NCBI GenBank assembly: GCA_001770355.1
Contig: MEQV01000134.1
Location: 1,324 to 23,609, forward strand
Origin: Betaproteobacteria bacterium RIFCSPLOWO2_02_FULL_62_17
Lineage (GTDB): Bacteria; Pseudomonadota; Gammaproteobacteria; Burkholderiales; SG8-39
Length of the DNA stretch: 22,286 nt
Direction of reading: 5' to 3'
In this document: in pieces, positions 1 through 7,493 of the stretch
Layout of the letters: each line of letters opens with the position of its first letter
Numbering within the stretch: the first letter of the stretch is position 1
Translations under genes and position numbers: made by a program
The notes under the pieces: model-generated
Databases searched by the model: none
Told to the model about the DNA's origin: nothing
The model's input: the letters and a program-made list of their open reading frames with translations, nothing else

Positions 1-1
1 C

Positions 2-994
2 GCGCTGATCGGCAAATGGCACCTGGGCCGCCCACCCCACTCCGGACCGCTCAAAAGCGGCTACGAAGAATTCTTCGGGCCGCTGGGCGGCGGCGTCGAT
101 TATTTCAAGCACAGCGGGCGCAACGGAAAGCACGATTTATTTGAAGGGGAAAACGAGGTCAAGGTTGAGGGTTATCTCACCGACCTGATTTCCGACCGCG
201 CTGTCGAATACGTGAGAAGGCAAGCCGGCACTAACCGTCCATTCATGCTCAGCGTGCATTACACCGCGCCGCACTGGCCTTGGGAGACACGCGATGACGC
301 CGCCGCCGCGGAGCGCATCGCCGGGTCGATTTCCCATACCGACGGCGGCTCTATCGAGACCTATTACCGCATGATCGGGCACATGGACGAAGGCATCGGA
401 CGGCTGGTGGAGGCGTTGCGTGATGCCGGCAATCTTGCCAACACCCTGATCGTTTTTACCAGCGACAACGGCGGCGAGCGCTTCTCGGACATGTGGCCAT
501 TCATTGGCCAGAAGATGGATCTGCTGGAAGGCGGTATTCGCGTGCCGCTGATCGCGCACTGGCCACGGCAAATACCCGCGGGCTGCGTTACACATCAATG
601 CGCCGTGACCATGGACTGGGTGGCGACCTTCATGGAAGCGGCGGGCGCGGCAACGAGCCCCGATTTTCCGCTCGATGGCCGATCGCTCCTCGGTGTATTG
701 CAGCACCCGGAACAGTGTTTCGAACGCGAACTCTATTGGCGCATGCTTTATCGCCATCAGGCTGCGATGCGCTCGGGGCGCTGGAAATACCTGCGCATCG
801 GCGAATATGAGTACCTGTTCGACCTCGAAGCCGATGCCCGCGAGCGTGCCAATCTTGCCCGCCGTGAACCCGCGCGCCTGGCCCGGATGCGCCGGCGCTA
901 CGCGCAATGGGACGCCACCATGCCGGCGATTCCCCCGGATGCCTCGTACCATCTCGGGTATACGAAAGCCGAGCTGCCAAAAAGCGGATCTTAG
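2..994 (+). CDS. Sulfatase (arylsulfatase family), 5' end outside window
   Basis: This is the C-terminal 330 residues of a sulfatase, which hydrolyses a sulfate ester of an unknown substrate. The reading frame is open from the first bases of the window, so the start and the CxPSR formylglycine motif lie upstream. Visible family hallmarks are GKWHLG near the left edge (the second sulfatase signature), APHWPW, a DxGIGRLVEAL helix, the metal-site motif TSDNGG, and GQKMDLLEGGIRVPLIAHWP, the usual basic-residue and EGGxRVP block. The C-terminus is short and ends with a stop at 992-994. A 157-base gap separates it from ligA, so membership in the lig operon is uncertain. A role in desulfating an aromatic sulfate would fit the neighbourhood but is inference. 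The family call is firm; the substrate is unknown. Confidence 0.9.
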   Translation, partial: ALIGKWHLGRPPHSGPLKSGYEEFFGPLGGGVDYFKHSGRNGKHDLFEGENEVKVEGYLTDLISDRAVEYVRRQAGTNRPFMLSVHYTAPHWPWETRDDAAAAERIAGSISHTDGGSIETYYRMIGHMDEGIGRLVEALRDAGNLANTLIVFTSDNGGERFSDMWPFIGQKMDLLEGGIRVPLIAHWPRQIPAGCVTHQCAVTMDWVATFMEAAGAATSPDFPLDGRSLLGVLQHPEQCFERELYWRMLYRHQAAMRSGRWKYLRIGEYEYLFDLEADARERANLARREPARLARMRRRYAQWDATMPAIPPDASYHLGYTKAELPKSGS

Positions 995-1151
995 GCCCGG
1001 CCGCACTGCGTCTCCGATGGTGTCCGCTCAGCTTCGTGCGTGCGCCAAGCTGATAAAATGCAGTTTATTGGCTCTTTGGCGTCAGGATTCCGGCCCTGAT
1101 GCTTCCGGCCGCGAACCACAACCCCCATTGATTTGTTTCAGGAGCGTGCCC

Positions 1152-1580
1152 ATGGCACTCGAAAAACCATACAAGGATGTCCCCGGCACGACGGTGTTCG
1201 ATGCCGAACTGGCGCGCATGGGCTATCACCTCAACCAGTTCTGCATGTCGCTGATGAAGGCGGAGAACCGCGAGAAGTTCAAGGCGGACCAGCGCGCCTA
1301 TCTCGACCAGTGGCCCATGAGCGAGGAGCAGAAGCAAGGCGTGCTGACGCGCGATTACAACCGCATGATCGCCGCGGGCGGCAACATCTATTTCCTGTCG
1401 AAGATCTTTTCCAGCGATGGCCAGTCCTTCGAACTGGCGGCGTCGAGCATGACCGGCATGACGCCCGAGGAATACCGCCAGATGATGCTGACTGGCGGCC
1501 GCACGGTTGAAGGCAATCGCCACCTGAGCGAAATCAAGGACGGCAAGCTGAAAACCAACGCCAGCGTGGAGAAAAAATAA
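1152..1580 (+). CDS. ligA: Protocatechuate 4,5-dioxygenase alpha (small) subunit, LigA type
   Basis: Small subunit of the class III extradiol dioxygenase that opens protocatechuate between C4 and C5 to 4-carboxy-2-hydroxymuconate semialdehyde. It forms one side of the active-site cleft and works with LigB. The 142-residue protein carries the LigA block almost continuously: PGTTVFDAELARMGYHLNQF, SLMKAENREKFKADQRAYLD, MIAAGGNIYFLSK and SSMTGMTPEEY. That is close to what I recall of Sphingobium LigA, at near-identical length. The start at 1152 is preferred over upstream in-frame codons because GGAG lies 7 bases before it and homology begins there. Its TAA overlaps the ATG of ligB by one base (TAATG), which indicates translational coupling. 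It is the more canonical of the two ligA copies in the window. Confidence 0.93.
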   Translation: MALEKPYKDVPGTTVFDAELARMGYHLNQFCMSLMKAENREKFKADQRAYLDQWPMSEEQKQGVLTRDYNRMIAAGGNIYFLSKIFSSDGQSFELAASSMTGMTPEEYRQMMLTGGRTVEGNRHLSEIKDGKLKTNASVEKK

Positions 1581-2419
1581 TGGCGAAAATCAATGCCGCG
1601 GTCTTCTGCTCGCATGTGCCCGCCATCGGCGCGGCGATCGACCTGGGCAAGACCAAGGAGCCGTACTGGCAGCCGCTGTTCAAGGGCTTTGAATTCTCCA
1701 AGCAATGGATAGCCAAGGCCAGGCCCGACGTGATCTTCCTGGTCTACAACGACCACGCCACGGCTTTCGATGCTTCCATCATCCCCACGTTTGCGATCGG
1801 CTGCGCCGAGCGCTTTCCGCCCGCCGACGAAGGCTGGGGACCGCGCAAGGTGCCCGATGTCATCGGCTACCCGGAACTGGCCGCGCACATCGCGCAGTCG
1901 GTGATTCTCGATGAGTTCGACCTCACCATCATCAATGAAATGAAGGTCGACCACGGCCTGTCGGTGCCGCTGTCGCTCATGTTCGGGCAGCCAGAGGCCT
2001 GGCCCTGCCGCATCATTCCTTTCCCGGTGAACGTGGTGCAGTACCCCCCGCCCACCGGCAACCGCTGCTATAACCTGGGCAAAGCCATTCGCAAAGCAAT
2101 CGAAAAATTTGACGAAGACCTCAATGTGCAGATCTGGGGAACCGGCGGCATGAGCCACCAGATCCAGGGTCCGCGCGCGGGCCTCATCAACAAGGAATTT
2201 GACAACAGGTTTCTCGATCGGATGGTGTCTGACCCGGAGAGTCTCGCCAAAATTCCGCATATCGAATACGTTCGCGAAGCCGGCGCCGAAGCGATCGAAC
2301 TGGTGATGTGGCTGGTGGCGCTGGGCGCCATGGGCAAGAACTTTCGCCAGGTACATCGATTCCATCACGTGCCCGCCTCGAACACCGCGGTCGGACACCT
2401 CATACTCGAATCCCAGTAA
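1580..2419 (+). CDS. ligB: Protocatechuate 4,5-dioxygenase beta (catalytic) subunit, LigB type
   Basis: Iron(II)-binding catalytic subunit of the LigAB ring-cleavage enzyme, 279 residues and cytoplasmic. Residues expected from LigB are all present with a two-residue offset: His12 (CSHVP) and His59 (YNDH) as metal ligands, Glu240 as the third ligand, His193 in GTGGMSHQ as the catalytic base, and His125 in KVDHG. These assignments rest on knowledge of the Sphingobium enzyme, not on a computed alignment. The start codon overlaps the ligA stop by one base. It is followed 26 bases later by ligC, preceded by AAGGAGA, so ligABC looks like one operon. It is expected to make 4-carboxy-2-hydroxymuconate-6-semialdehyde. 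Protocatechuate is the likeliest substrate, but gallate or a methylgallate cannot be excluded from sequence alone. Confidence 0.93.
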   Translation: MAKINAAVFCSHVPAIGAAIDLGKTKEPYWQPLFKGFEFSKQWIAKARPDVIFLVYNDHATAFDASIIPTFAIGCAERFPPADEGWGPRKVPDVIGYPELAAHIAQSVILDEFDLTIINEMKVDHGLSVPLSLMFGQPEAWPCRIIPFPVNVVQYPPPTGNRCYNLGKAIRKAIEKFDEDLNVQIWGTGGMSHQIQGPRAGLINKEFDNRFLDRMVSDPESLAKIPHIEYVREAGAEAIELVMWLVALGAMGKNFRQVHRFHHVPASNTAVGHLILESQ

Positions 2420-2445
2420 GCAATTTCGCACGCAAGGAGACATGC

Positions 2446-3390
2446 ATGAAGATAGCAGTTGCAGGCGGCGGAGCATTCGGCATCAAGCACCTCGAAGGCC
2501 TGGCCAACATCAAGGATGTGGAAGTAGCGTCGCTGGTGGGACGGCGCATCGAGCCCACGCGAGAGCTCGCCGTTAAATGGAAGATCAAGCACGCCACCAT
2601 CGATTTAAACGAGACGCTTGCGATGAAGGATCTGGATGCGGTCATTCTCTGCACCCCGACGCAGATGCACGCCACCCAGGCCATGGCCTGCATGAGAGCC
2701 GGCAAGCATGTGCAGGTGGAGATTCCCCTTTGCGACGTCTACACCGACGGCGAGGCAGTGACAAGGATGCAGAAAGAGACCGGTCTGGTTGCGATGTGCG
2801 GCCACACCCGGCGCTTCAATCCCAGCCATCAGTGGGTGAATCAGCGCATCAAAAAAGGGGAGATCAATATCCAGCACATGGACGTGCAGACGTTTTTCTT
2901 CCGCCGCACCAATATCAATGCCGCGGGCGGACCGCGCAGCTGGACCGATCACCTACTCTGGCACCATGCGGCGCATACCATCGATCTGTTCCAGTACCAG
3001 ACGGGTGAACAGATTGTTGCAGCCAACGCGCTGCAAGGACCGATCCATCCGACGCTGGGCATTGCCATGGACATGTCGATCCAGATGAAGACCGGTTCCG
3101 GCAAGCTTTGCTCGCTGACGCTGTCATTCAATAACGACGGCCCGCTGGGCACCTTCTTCCGTTACATCTGTGACAACGGCACTTACATCGCCAGTTACGA
3201 CGATCTCTACAACGGGAAAATGGAGAAAATCGACGTCTCCAAGGTGGCCGTGTCGATGAACGGCATCGAGCTGCAGGACCGGGAGTTCATCGCCGCGATC
3301 CGCGAGAAGCGCGAACCCAACTCCAGCGTCGCCCAGGTGCTGTCCTGCTACAAGGTCATGCACGATCTGGAGCAGCAGTTGATGAAATAG
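2446..3390 (+). CDS. ligC: 4-carboxy-2-hydroxymuconate-6-semialdehyde dehydrogenase (Gfo/Idh/MocA fold), LigC type
   Basis: NAD(P)-dependent oxidation of the LigAB product, as its hemiacetal, to 2-pyrone-4,6-dicarboxylate. The 314-residue protein begins with a Rossmann motif (AGGGAFG, residues 6-12) and has the MocA-family block at 88-95 in the LigC-like form VEIPL, where most relatives have EKP. The segment WTDHLLWHHAAHTIDL (166-181) resembles the LigC substrate site. Length matches LigC. The start at 2446 is chosen because AAGGAGA lies 5 bases upstream and the Rossmann strand starts at once; an in-frame extension to 2308 would run into ligB. It follows ligB closely and is followed by a strong terminator, so it closes the first operon. 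The family is certain and the LigC assignment is very likely from context. Confidence 0.9.
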   Translation: MKIAVAGGGAFGIKHLEGLANIKDVEVASLVGRRIEPTRELAVKWKIKHATIDLNETLAMKDLDAVILCTPTQMHATQAMACMRAGKHVQVEIPLCDVYTDGEAVTRMQKETGLVAMCGHTRRFNPSHQWVNQRIKKGEINIQHMDVQTFFFRRTNINAAGGPRSWTDHLLWHHAAHTIDLFQYQTGEQIVAANALQGPIHPTLGIAMDMSIQMKTGSGKLCSLTLSFNNDGPLGTFFRYICDNGTYIASYDDLYNGKMEKIDVSKVAVSMNGIELQDREFIAAIREKREPNSSVAQVLSCYKVMHDLEQQLMK

Positions 3391-3409
3391 CCTTGCTTGC
3401 GTCGTGGAC

Positions 3410-3433
3410 AAGGGCGCCGCGGCGCCCTTTTTC
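3410..3433 (+). terminator. Intrinsic terminator after ligC
   Basis: A perfect 9-bp stem (AAGGGCGCC pairing with GGCGCCCTT) has a GC turn at 3419-3420. It is followed by a run of five T, then CATTT. It begins 19 bases after the ligC stop and should end the ligABC transcript, which implies the second ligAB pair has its own promoter or depends on read-through. Confidence 0.85.
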
Positions 3434-3446
3434 ATTTCAGAGTGTT

Positions 3447-3522
3447 GGGGTCAGGTCTTGTATTGACATATATTTTGCTAGGCAAGACCTGACCCTAATG
3501 TGTCAATACAAGACCTGACCCC
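3447..3522. repeat. Palindromic repeat with 22-bp perfect arms plus a third inner arm
   Basis: The left arm 3447-3468 begins GGGGTCAGGTCTTG. The right arm 3501-3522 is its exact 22-base reverse complement. An inner copy at 3483-3495 (CAAGACCTGACCC) repeats the right-arm core, so the element has one arm in one direction and two in the other. The same GGGGTCAGGTCTTG core recurs at 4818-4867. The architecture resembles REP/REPIN-type elements that are mobilised in trans by REP-associated tyrosine transposases. No such transposase is present here, so that link is inference. Confidence 0.85.
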
Positions 3523-3616
3523 TTTGCGGGTGGACATTTGAGTTAGATCAAGAGATCAGTGCATGGCTCCCACAGACTACCCGGCAGTACTTGAATTCAA
3601 GAGGGAGTCAGTGCGC

Positions 3617-3970
3617 ATGAAAGTCAACCAGCTCAATCACCCGATACCGGGCACCACCATTTTCGACGGCGTCCAGGCCCGCAAAGGCTATGCGCTCAAC
3701 AAGATGTGCTTCTCGTTCAACAGCGCCGAGAATCGCGAAGAATTCAAGCGCGACGAAGACGCCTATTGCAAGAAATACGGGTTGAATGCCCAGCAGCACG
3801 ACGCCATCCGCAACCGCAATGTGCTGCAACTGATCGCGGCGGGCGGCAACATCTATTACCTGGCGAAGTTCGGCGGGATATTCGGCCTCGACGTCCAGGA
3901 TGTCGGCGCGCAGCAGACCGGCATGTCCAAGGAAGCCTTCAAGGCCAAACTGGCGGCGGCGGGGAGATAG
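3617..3970 (+). CDS. Second LigA-type extradiol dioxygenase small subunit (divergent paralogue)
   Basis: Small subunit of a LigAB-type extradiol dioxygenase, 117 residues. It shares the family pattern with ligA at 1152: IPGTTIFDGVQARKGYALNK, NSAENREEFKRDEDAY, LIAAGGNIYYLAKFG and QQTGMSKEAF. It is shorter at the C-terminus and clearly diverged. The start at 3617 is chosen because GGGAG lies 9 bases upstream and homology starts there; an in-frame ATG at 3563 has no ribosome site and would add 18 unrelated residues. Two bases separate its stop from the next gene, its catalytic partner. The substrate may differ from protocatechuate. The pair is bracketed by two related palindromic repeats. Confidence 0.87.
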   Translation: MKVNQLNHPIPGTTIFDGVQARKGYALNKMCFSFNSAENREEFKRDEDAYCKKYGLNAQQHDAIRNRNVLQLIAAGGNIYYLAKFGGIFGLDVQDVGAQQTGMSKEAFKAKLAAAGR

Positions 3971-3972
3971 AC

Positions 3973-4815
3973 ATGGCGAAGATCATCGGTTGCATTACCA
4001 CCACCCACGTCCCCTCCATCGGCGGCGCCATCGCCAAGAAACTGCAGAACGATCCCTATTGGAGCCCGTTCTTCGACGGCTTCAAACCGGTGCATGCCTG
4101 GCTGAAAAAAGTCAAACCCGATGTGGCGGTGGTGATCTATAACGACCACGGCCTCAATTTCTTTCTCGACAAGCTGCCTACTTTTGCCGTGGGTGCGGCG
4201 TCAGAGTACCGGCACGCCGATGAAGGCTGGGGCATTCCCGTGGTGGCGCCGTTTCGCGGCGATCTGGATCTTTCCTGGCATCTGATCAACACCCTGGTGG
4301 ACAAGGAGTTCGACATCACCACCTGCCAGGAAATGCTGGTGGACCACGCCTTCACCATTCCTATGTCGCTGCTGTGGCCGGGCGGCGAAAGCCCGCCGGT
4401 GCGCGCCGTTCCCATCTGCATCAACACCGTGCAGTTTCCGATTCCCTCGGCACGGCGCAGTTACAAACTGGGCGAAGCCATCGGCAGCGCGATCGAGTCC
4501 TGGGATTCCGATGCGAAGGTGCTGGTCATGGGGACGGGCGGCCTCTCGCATCAACTCGATGGCGAGCGCGCCGGATTCATCAACAAGGAATTCGATCTGA
4601 AATTCATGGACAGCCTCATCAAGCAGCCCGACTGGGCGACCCAGTATTCATCGACCGAACTGGTCGAACTGGTGGGATCGCAGGGCGTGGAACTGCTCAT
4701 GTGGCTCGCGGCGCGCGCCGCGCTGCCGGGACCGGTGCACAAGGTGCACTCAAACTATCACATCCCGATTTCCAATACCGCGTCGGGGCTGATGTTGATC
4801 GAAACGGTGCATTAG
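3973..4815 (+). CDS. Second LigB-type extradiol dioxygenase catalytic subunit (divergent paralogue)
   Basis: Catalytic subunit of a class III extradiol dioxygenase, 280 residues. It shares much sequence with the ligB at 1580, including an equal spacing of active-site residues: His12 (THVPS), His59 (YNDH), His125 (LVDHAF), His193 (GTGGLSHQ) and Glu240. The metal site is therefore intact and activity is expected. It begins 2 bases after its small-subunit gene, with GGGGAGAT as the ribosome site inside the end of that gene. It ends convergently with the glutathione S-transferase gene, with only a palindromic repeat between. Gallate, a methylgallate or another substituted catechol are alternatives to protocatechuate. 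The sequence does not decide between them, so no symbol is given. Confidence 0.9.
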   Translation: MAKIIGCITTTHVPSIGGAIAKKLQNDPYWSPFFDGFKPVHAWLKKVKPDVAVVIYNDHGLNFFLDKLPTFAVGAASEYRHADEGWGIPVVAPFRGDLDLSWHLINTLVDKEFDITTCQEMLVDHAFTIPMSLLWPGGESPPVRAVPICINTVQFPIPSARRSYKLGEAIGSAIESWDSDAKVLVMGTGGLSHQLDGERAGFINKEFDLKFMDSLIKQPDWATQYSSTELVELVGSQGVELLMWLAARAALPGPVHKVHSNYHIPISNTASGLMLIETVH

Positions 4816-4817
4816 TA

Positions 4818-4867
4818 GGGGTCAGGTCTTGCATTGAGGCATATACGCAATTGCAAGACCTGACCCC
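4818..4867. repeat. Palindromic repeat sharing the GGGGTCAGGTCTTG core
   Basis: Perfect 16-bp arms at 4818-4833 (GGGGTCAGGTCTTGCA) and 4852-4867 have an 18-base loop. It fills the gap between two convergent stop codons. The first 14 bases of its arm match those of the repeat at 3447-3522. As RNA it would form a strong hairpin read from either strand and could serve as a bidirectional barrier, although it lacks a T-run. Confidence 0.85.
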
Positions 4868-4874
4868 GCAATAG

Positions 4875-5684
4875 TTAAAGCTGTGAGAGGTACTCGGCGA
4901 GACGCTCGGCCACGCGATCGCGGATCTTGCTGCCATGCGTTTTCATCGCCGCGATTTCGTCGGCGCTCAGCTTGCCGGCTATGGCCTCCACAAAGCTGGG
5001 GCGCGCCTTGGCGCGCGACCACCAGGCCATTGTATTGGGACGCTTCCCGGTCCAGACCTCGAGCAGATCGAGGTATTCCATGCGCGCCACGAACGGCATG
5101 AGATTGATGTCGCCAAGCGTAAATCGTTCACCGCAAATCCATTCGGCGCCCAAGGCAAGTTCACCCTCCATTGCCTTGAAAAGCTTTTCGTAGGCAACGA
5201 TTCCCTGGTAGACGTACAAGGACTCGACGCCCTCCTCGTAGGTGGAGAGGTAGCGCGCGCGGCGTTCCGGGTCGCCCACGTTGCGAAAGCGCGTCTGGCG
5301 CTGCTCCTCGGTCATGTTCTTCATGCGTTCGCGGAACATCGCCGAAAAACTAATCTCGCGCGTGGCCTCGAAGATGCCCTCGTCGATGAACTTGCTCCAC
5401 AACCGCATGCCGGCACGCCCAATCGCCGTTTCCGCACGCAGGGGCTGCTCGGGAAACACCTCGTCAAGATATTCGCAGATGAGCGTTGATTCCACGATGG
5501 GCGCTCCGTCATGCACCAGTGTGGGCACCACCCCCTTGGGATTGAGCTTTAGGTACTCGGAGTCGTATTGCTCGTTCCTGAAAAGATCAATGGTCTTCTG
5601 ATCCCAGTCGAGCTTTTTCTCGGCGAGGGTGATGAGGACCTTCTGGGTGCAGATGGAATTGCGGGCGGTATAGAGCTGGAGCAT
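4875..5684 (-). CDS. Glutathione S-transferase, LigF/beta-etherase-like
   Basis: Cytoplasmic glutathione S-transferase of 269 residues. The thioredoxin-fold half has MLQLYTARNS at the N-terminus (Ser10 in the position often catalytic), NPKGVVPTLVHDG with the cis-Pro at 54, and VESTLICEYLDEVFPE with the gamma-glutamyl-binding Glu65-Ser66. The helical domain follows, with RLWSKFIDE. These blocks resemble my recollection of Sphingobium LigF, the lignin beta-aryl ether cleaving enzyme, so a role in ether cleavage or thiol-dependent isomerisation of an aromatic intermediate is plausible but inferred. The start at 5684 is chosen because the fold begins there; an in-frame extension to 5768 adds 28 unrelated residues and overlaps the upstream gene. 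It is the last gene of the minus-strand operon, 16 bases after the truncated Rieske-like gene. Confidence 0.85.
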   Translation of the reverse strand: MLQLYTARNSICTQKVLITLAEKKLDWDQKTIDLFRNEQYDSEYLKLNPKGVVPTLVHDGAPIVESTLICEYLDEVFPEQPLRAETAIGRAGMRLWSKFIDEGIFEATREISFSAMFRERMKNMTEEQRQTRFRNVGDPERRARYLSTYEEGVESLYVYQGIVAYEKLFKAMEGELALGAEWICGERFTLGDINLMPFVARMEYLDLLEVWTGKRPNTMAWWSRAKARPSFVEAIAGKLSADEIAAMKTHGSKIRDRVAERLAEYLSQL

Positions 5685-5700
5685 TTTGAACAAAACCTTT

Positions 5701-6444
5701 TCAGGAGCCAGCGTGCTTGCCGACGTTCTCCCAAGGGGTGGCGCACAAAGTGGCGCTATAGGCCTCACGCCAGTCGGTATCGCGATGCGCGAGGAAATGA
5801 CCGCCGCGGATGCGGCTGTAAAGCGCCGCTCGCAGCGCGGTCGGAGGAAGCTCGCCGTTCTCCCGGTACTTACGCACCGCGTCGAGCATTTGCCGGCGCA
5901 CGCGCGTGATCATGATGTCGCTGGGCGCCGGGTGTTCATTCTCGCGATCGGCCACCTCGCCCATGCTTTCCTGGATCGCCTGGTCCTGCATCTGCGCGCC
6001 GTCGATGCCGGTGTAGCTTAGGGAGCGTTGCACTTCGCGGTCGATCTCATAGTCGTTGTCGCGGTTGGCGCGCAATCTCCACCTGCCCAGCCAGGCGCTG
6101 CTGTTGGGCAGCATGGTGTAGTTCTGTGTGGCGCCGGGCACCTCGGTGCCCAAATTGGTGCGCCCGCCCGCATAGGCGCCGCGCTTCACCAGCGCCACCA
6201 CCATGGTGTGCTTGTCGTCCAGAGGTACGTAGGCGCGCGTCAGCACCTTGGTGGCAAGCGAATTGATCGGCGGCATGGTCCAGAAAGGCATCAGGAACTG
6301 GCCCAGGCGCCAGTAGAGCCGGTCGCCATCGGCCTTGAGTTCCGAAGACATGGCCGCCGGAATCCAGTACTGGCGCATGAGTTCGCCCATAGGCGTGCCC
6401 GGCCCCACCCGTGTCAGGATTTCGTTTTCACTCGCGGTGCTCAT
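5701..6444 (-). CDS. Rieske non-heme iron oxygenase remnant lacking the Rieske domain
   Basis: A 247-residue protein joining two ends of a phthalate-dioxygenase-type oxygenase. Residues 5-35 (ENEILTRVGPGTPMGELMRQYWIPA) are the usual N-terminus. From about residue 43 (LYWRLGQFLMPFWTMPP) onward it is the C-terminal half, including AYVPLDDKHT, DREVQR, SYTGIDGAQMQDQAIQESMG, ENEHPAPSD and MITRVRRQMLDA. Nothing between them matches a Rieske CxH...CxxH cluster, and the mononuclear-iron His pair that normally precedes the YWR segment is also absent. Family members are about 430 residues, so roughly 180-200 are missing in frame. The frame, start and stop are intact, and the ATG lies one base from the upstream gene's stop. 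It cannot be a normal oxygenase. It may be a decaying gene, an assembly deletion, or a repurposed fold. Confidence 0.8.
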   Translation of the reverse strand: MSTASENEILTRVGPGTPMGELMRQYWIPAAMSSELKADGDRLYWRLGQFLMPFWTMPPINSLATKVLTRAYVPLDDKHTMVVALVKRGAYAGGRTNLGTEVPGATQNYTMLPNSSAWLGRWRLRANRDNDYEIDREVQRSLSYTGIDGAQMQDQAIQESMGEVADRENEHPAPSDIMITRVRRQMLDAVRKYRENGELPPTALRAALYSRIRGGHFLAHRDTDWREAYSATLCATPWENVGKHAGS

Positions 6445-6445
6445 G

Positions 6446-7462
6446 TCACGTCCAGTAGACGAATCCGTTCGCCGTTCCCGTGCCAGCCTCGGAGCGATAG
6501 CACGGAATGTAATCCACCACGGTGGGCGATCCCTTCAGACCTGAATTGAACAGGCACCCGGCCGCGTGTATCCAGTTCTTGAGTTCGGACGTACCCGACT
6601 GGAACCAGCCATCGTCGATCCCGGTGAGCGTCTTCGCGTCCTTGTTCTTGAAGGCATCGAAGAACATGTTGTCGAATTCCTCGTCGATGCAGAAGTGCGT
6701 CATGCCGCCCGAACCGATGATCGCCACCCGAAGGTCATTGTCCCAGGCATCGATCGTCTCACCCACCAGTTCGCCGAAATTGTAGAGGCGCCGGGCGTCG
6801 GGCTGGTTGGGGGGATAGAAGGTATTGGCCACCAGCGGCACATTGGGCACCACCTTGTCGCGCATGATGCGGCGGTAGACAAAACCGAAGGCATGCCCGA
6901 TGCCGTTGGAGTAATGCGCCGGGTTGCGCGGGATTTCGTAGGAGACGCCCAGATCGAAGTTGGACTTGATCCCCATTCTGGTGATCCTCTCGGCCAGCTC
7001 GCGCAATCCCGGGTATTCGGTATAGGACTCCGGATTGTGCGACCAGCTTGCCTCGTGGATCCCCGGCGGCATCAGTTTCACCTTGTCCTCGGGCACCGGT
7101 TCGTTCCAGATGGTGTCGCCGCAGAACACCGTGAGCGCCGGGGTCAGGTCGGTGAGCATCATTTCACGCTGGTCGTTGCCCATGATGACGCAGACGTCGG
7201 GTTTCATTTCCTCCCACTTGTCGGCCATCACCTTGATCCCGGCATCGCAGCGCGCCTTGCGCCTTTGCCTTTCCTCCAGCGTGCACTGCGCGCCGAGGTT
7301 CTCGTCTTTGCGCAACTCGACGAGTTGATCGAAGCTGTAATCCTTCAAGCGAAAGGGATGAATGTTCTTCTTGTCGGCGGCCACGCGGTTGGGCCATTGC
7401 GCGGCCGTGGTCCCCAGGGTCGGGCCGTGCGTGGTCCACATGCCCAATACGATTTTCGCCAT
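6446..7462 (-). CDS. Third LigB-superfamily extradiol dioxygenase-like protein, altered metal-ligand motif
   Basis: A 338-residue class III extradiol dioxygenase-like protein, about 58 residues longer than LigB, with an insert after residue 20. His12 (TTHGP), His190 (GIGHAF), His256 in GSGGMTH (the catalytic-base position) and Glu293 (SELKNW) match LigB landmarks. The usual YNDH is replaced by GNDQRE, so the second iron ligand position is Gln98. Either this subfamily uses a different ligand (Gln98 or nearby Glu100) or the chemistry differs. No separate LigA-type subunit is encoded next to it. GGAGA precedes the ATG by 8 bases. Its stop is one base from the next ATG, so it is coupled to the truncated Rieske-like gene, and ligJ lies 31 bases upstream. 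The substrate is unknown. Confidence 0.85.
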   Translation of the reverse strand: MAKIVLGMWTTHGPTLGTTAAQWPNRVAADKKNIHPFRLKDYSFDQLVELRKDENLGAQCTLEERQRRKARCDAGIKVMADKWEEMKPDVCVIMGNDQREMMLTDLTPALTVFCGDTIWNEPVPEDKVKLMPPGIHEASWSHNPESYTEYPGLRELAERITRMGIKSNFDLGVSYEIPRNPAHYSNGIGHAFGFVYRRIMRDKVVPNVPLVANTFYPPNQPDARRLYNFGELVGETIDAWDNDLRVAIIGSGGMTHFCIDEEFDNMFFDAFKNKDAKTLTGIDDGWFQSGTSELKNWIHAAGCLFNSGLKGSPTVVDYIPCYRSEAGTGTANGFVYWT

Positions 7463-7493
7463 GACTTTATCTCCAGTATCGTTGCGCGGTTCG

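Noticed and set aside
995..1151. Promoter ahead of ligA (GATAAAAT near 1052-1059)
   Set aside because: The box is AT-rich, but no -35 hexamer at suitable spacing was convincing. Left unannotated.
1388..2476. 362-codon open frame on the minus strand
   Set aside because: Antisense to ligA/ligB; the sense strand carries the full dioxygenase active site.
3563..3616. Upstream ATG for the second ligA
   Set aside because: No ribosome site, and the 18 extra residues do not resemble LigA. GGGAG before 3617 decides the start.
7140..7150. Match to the repeat core GGGGTCAGGTC inside the third LigB-type gene
   Set aside because: It is a lone 11-base match with no inverted partner nearby, and it encodes in-frame residues of a continuous family-like segment. 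Probably chance.
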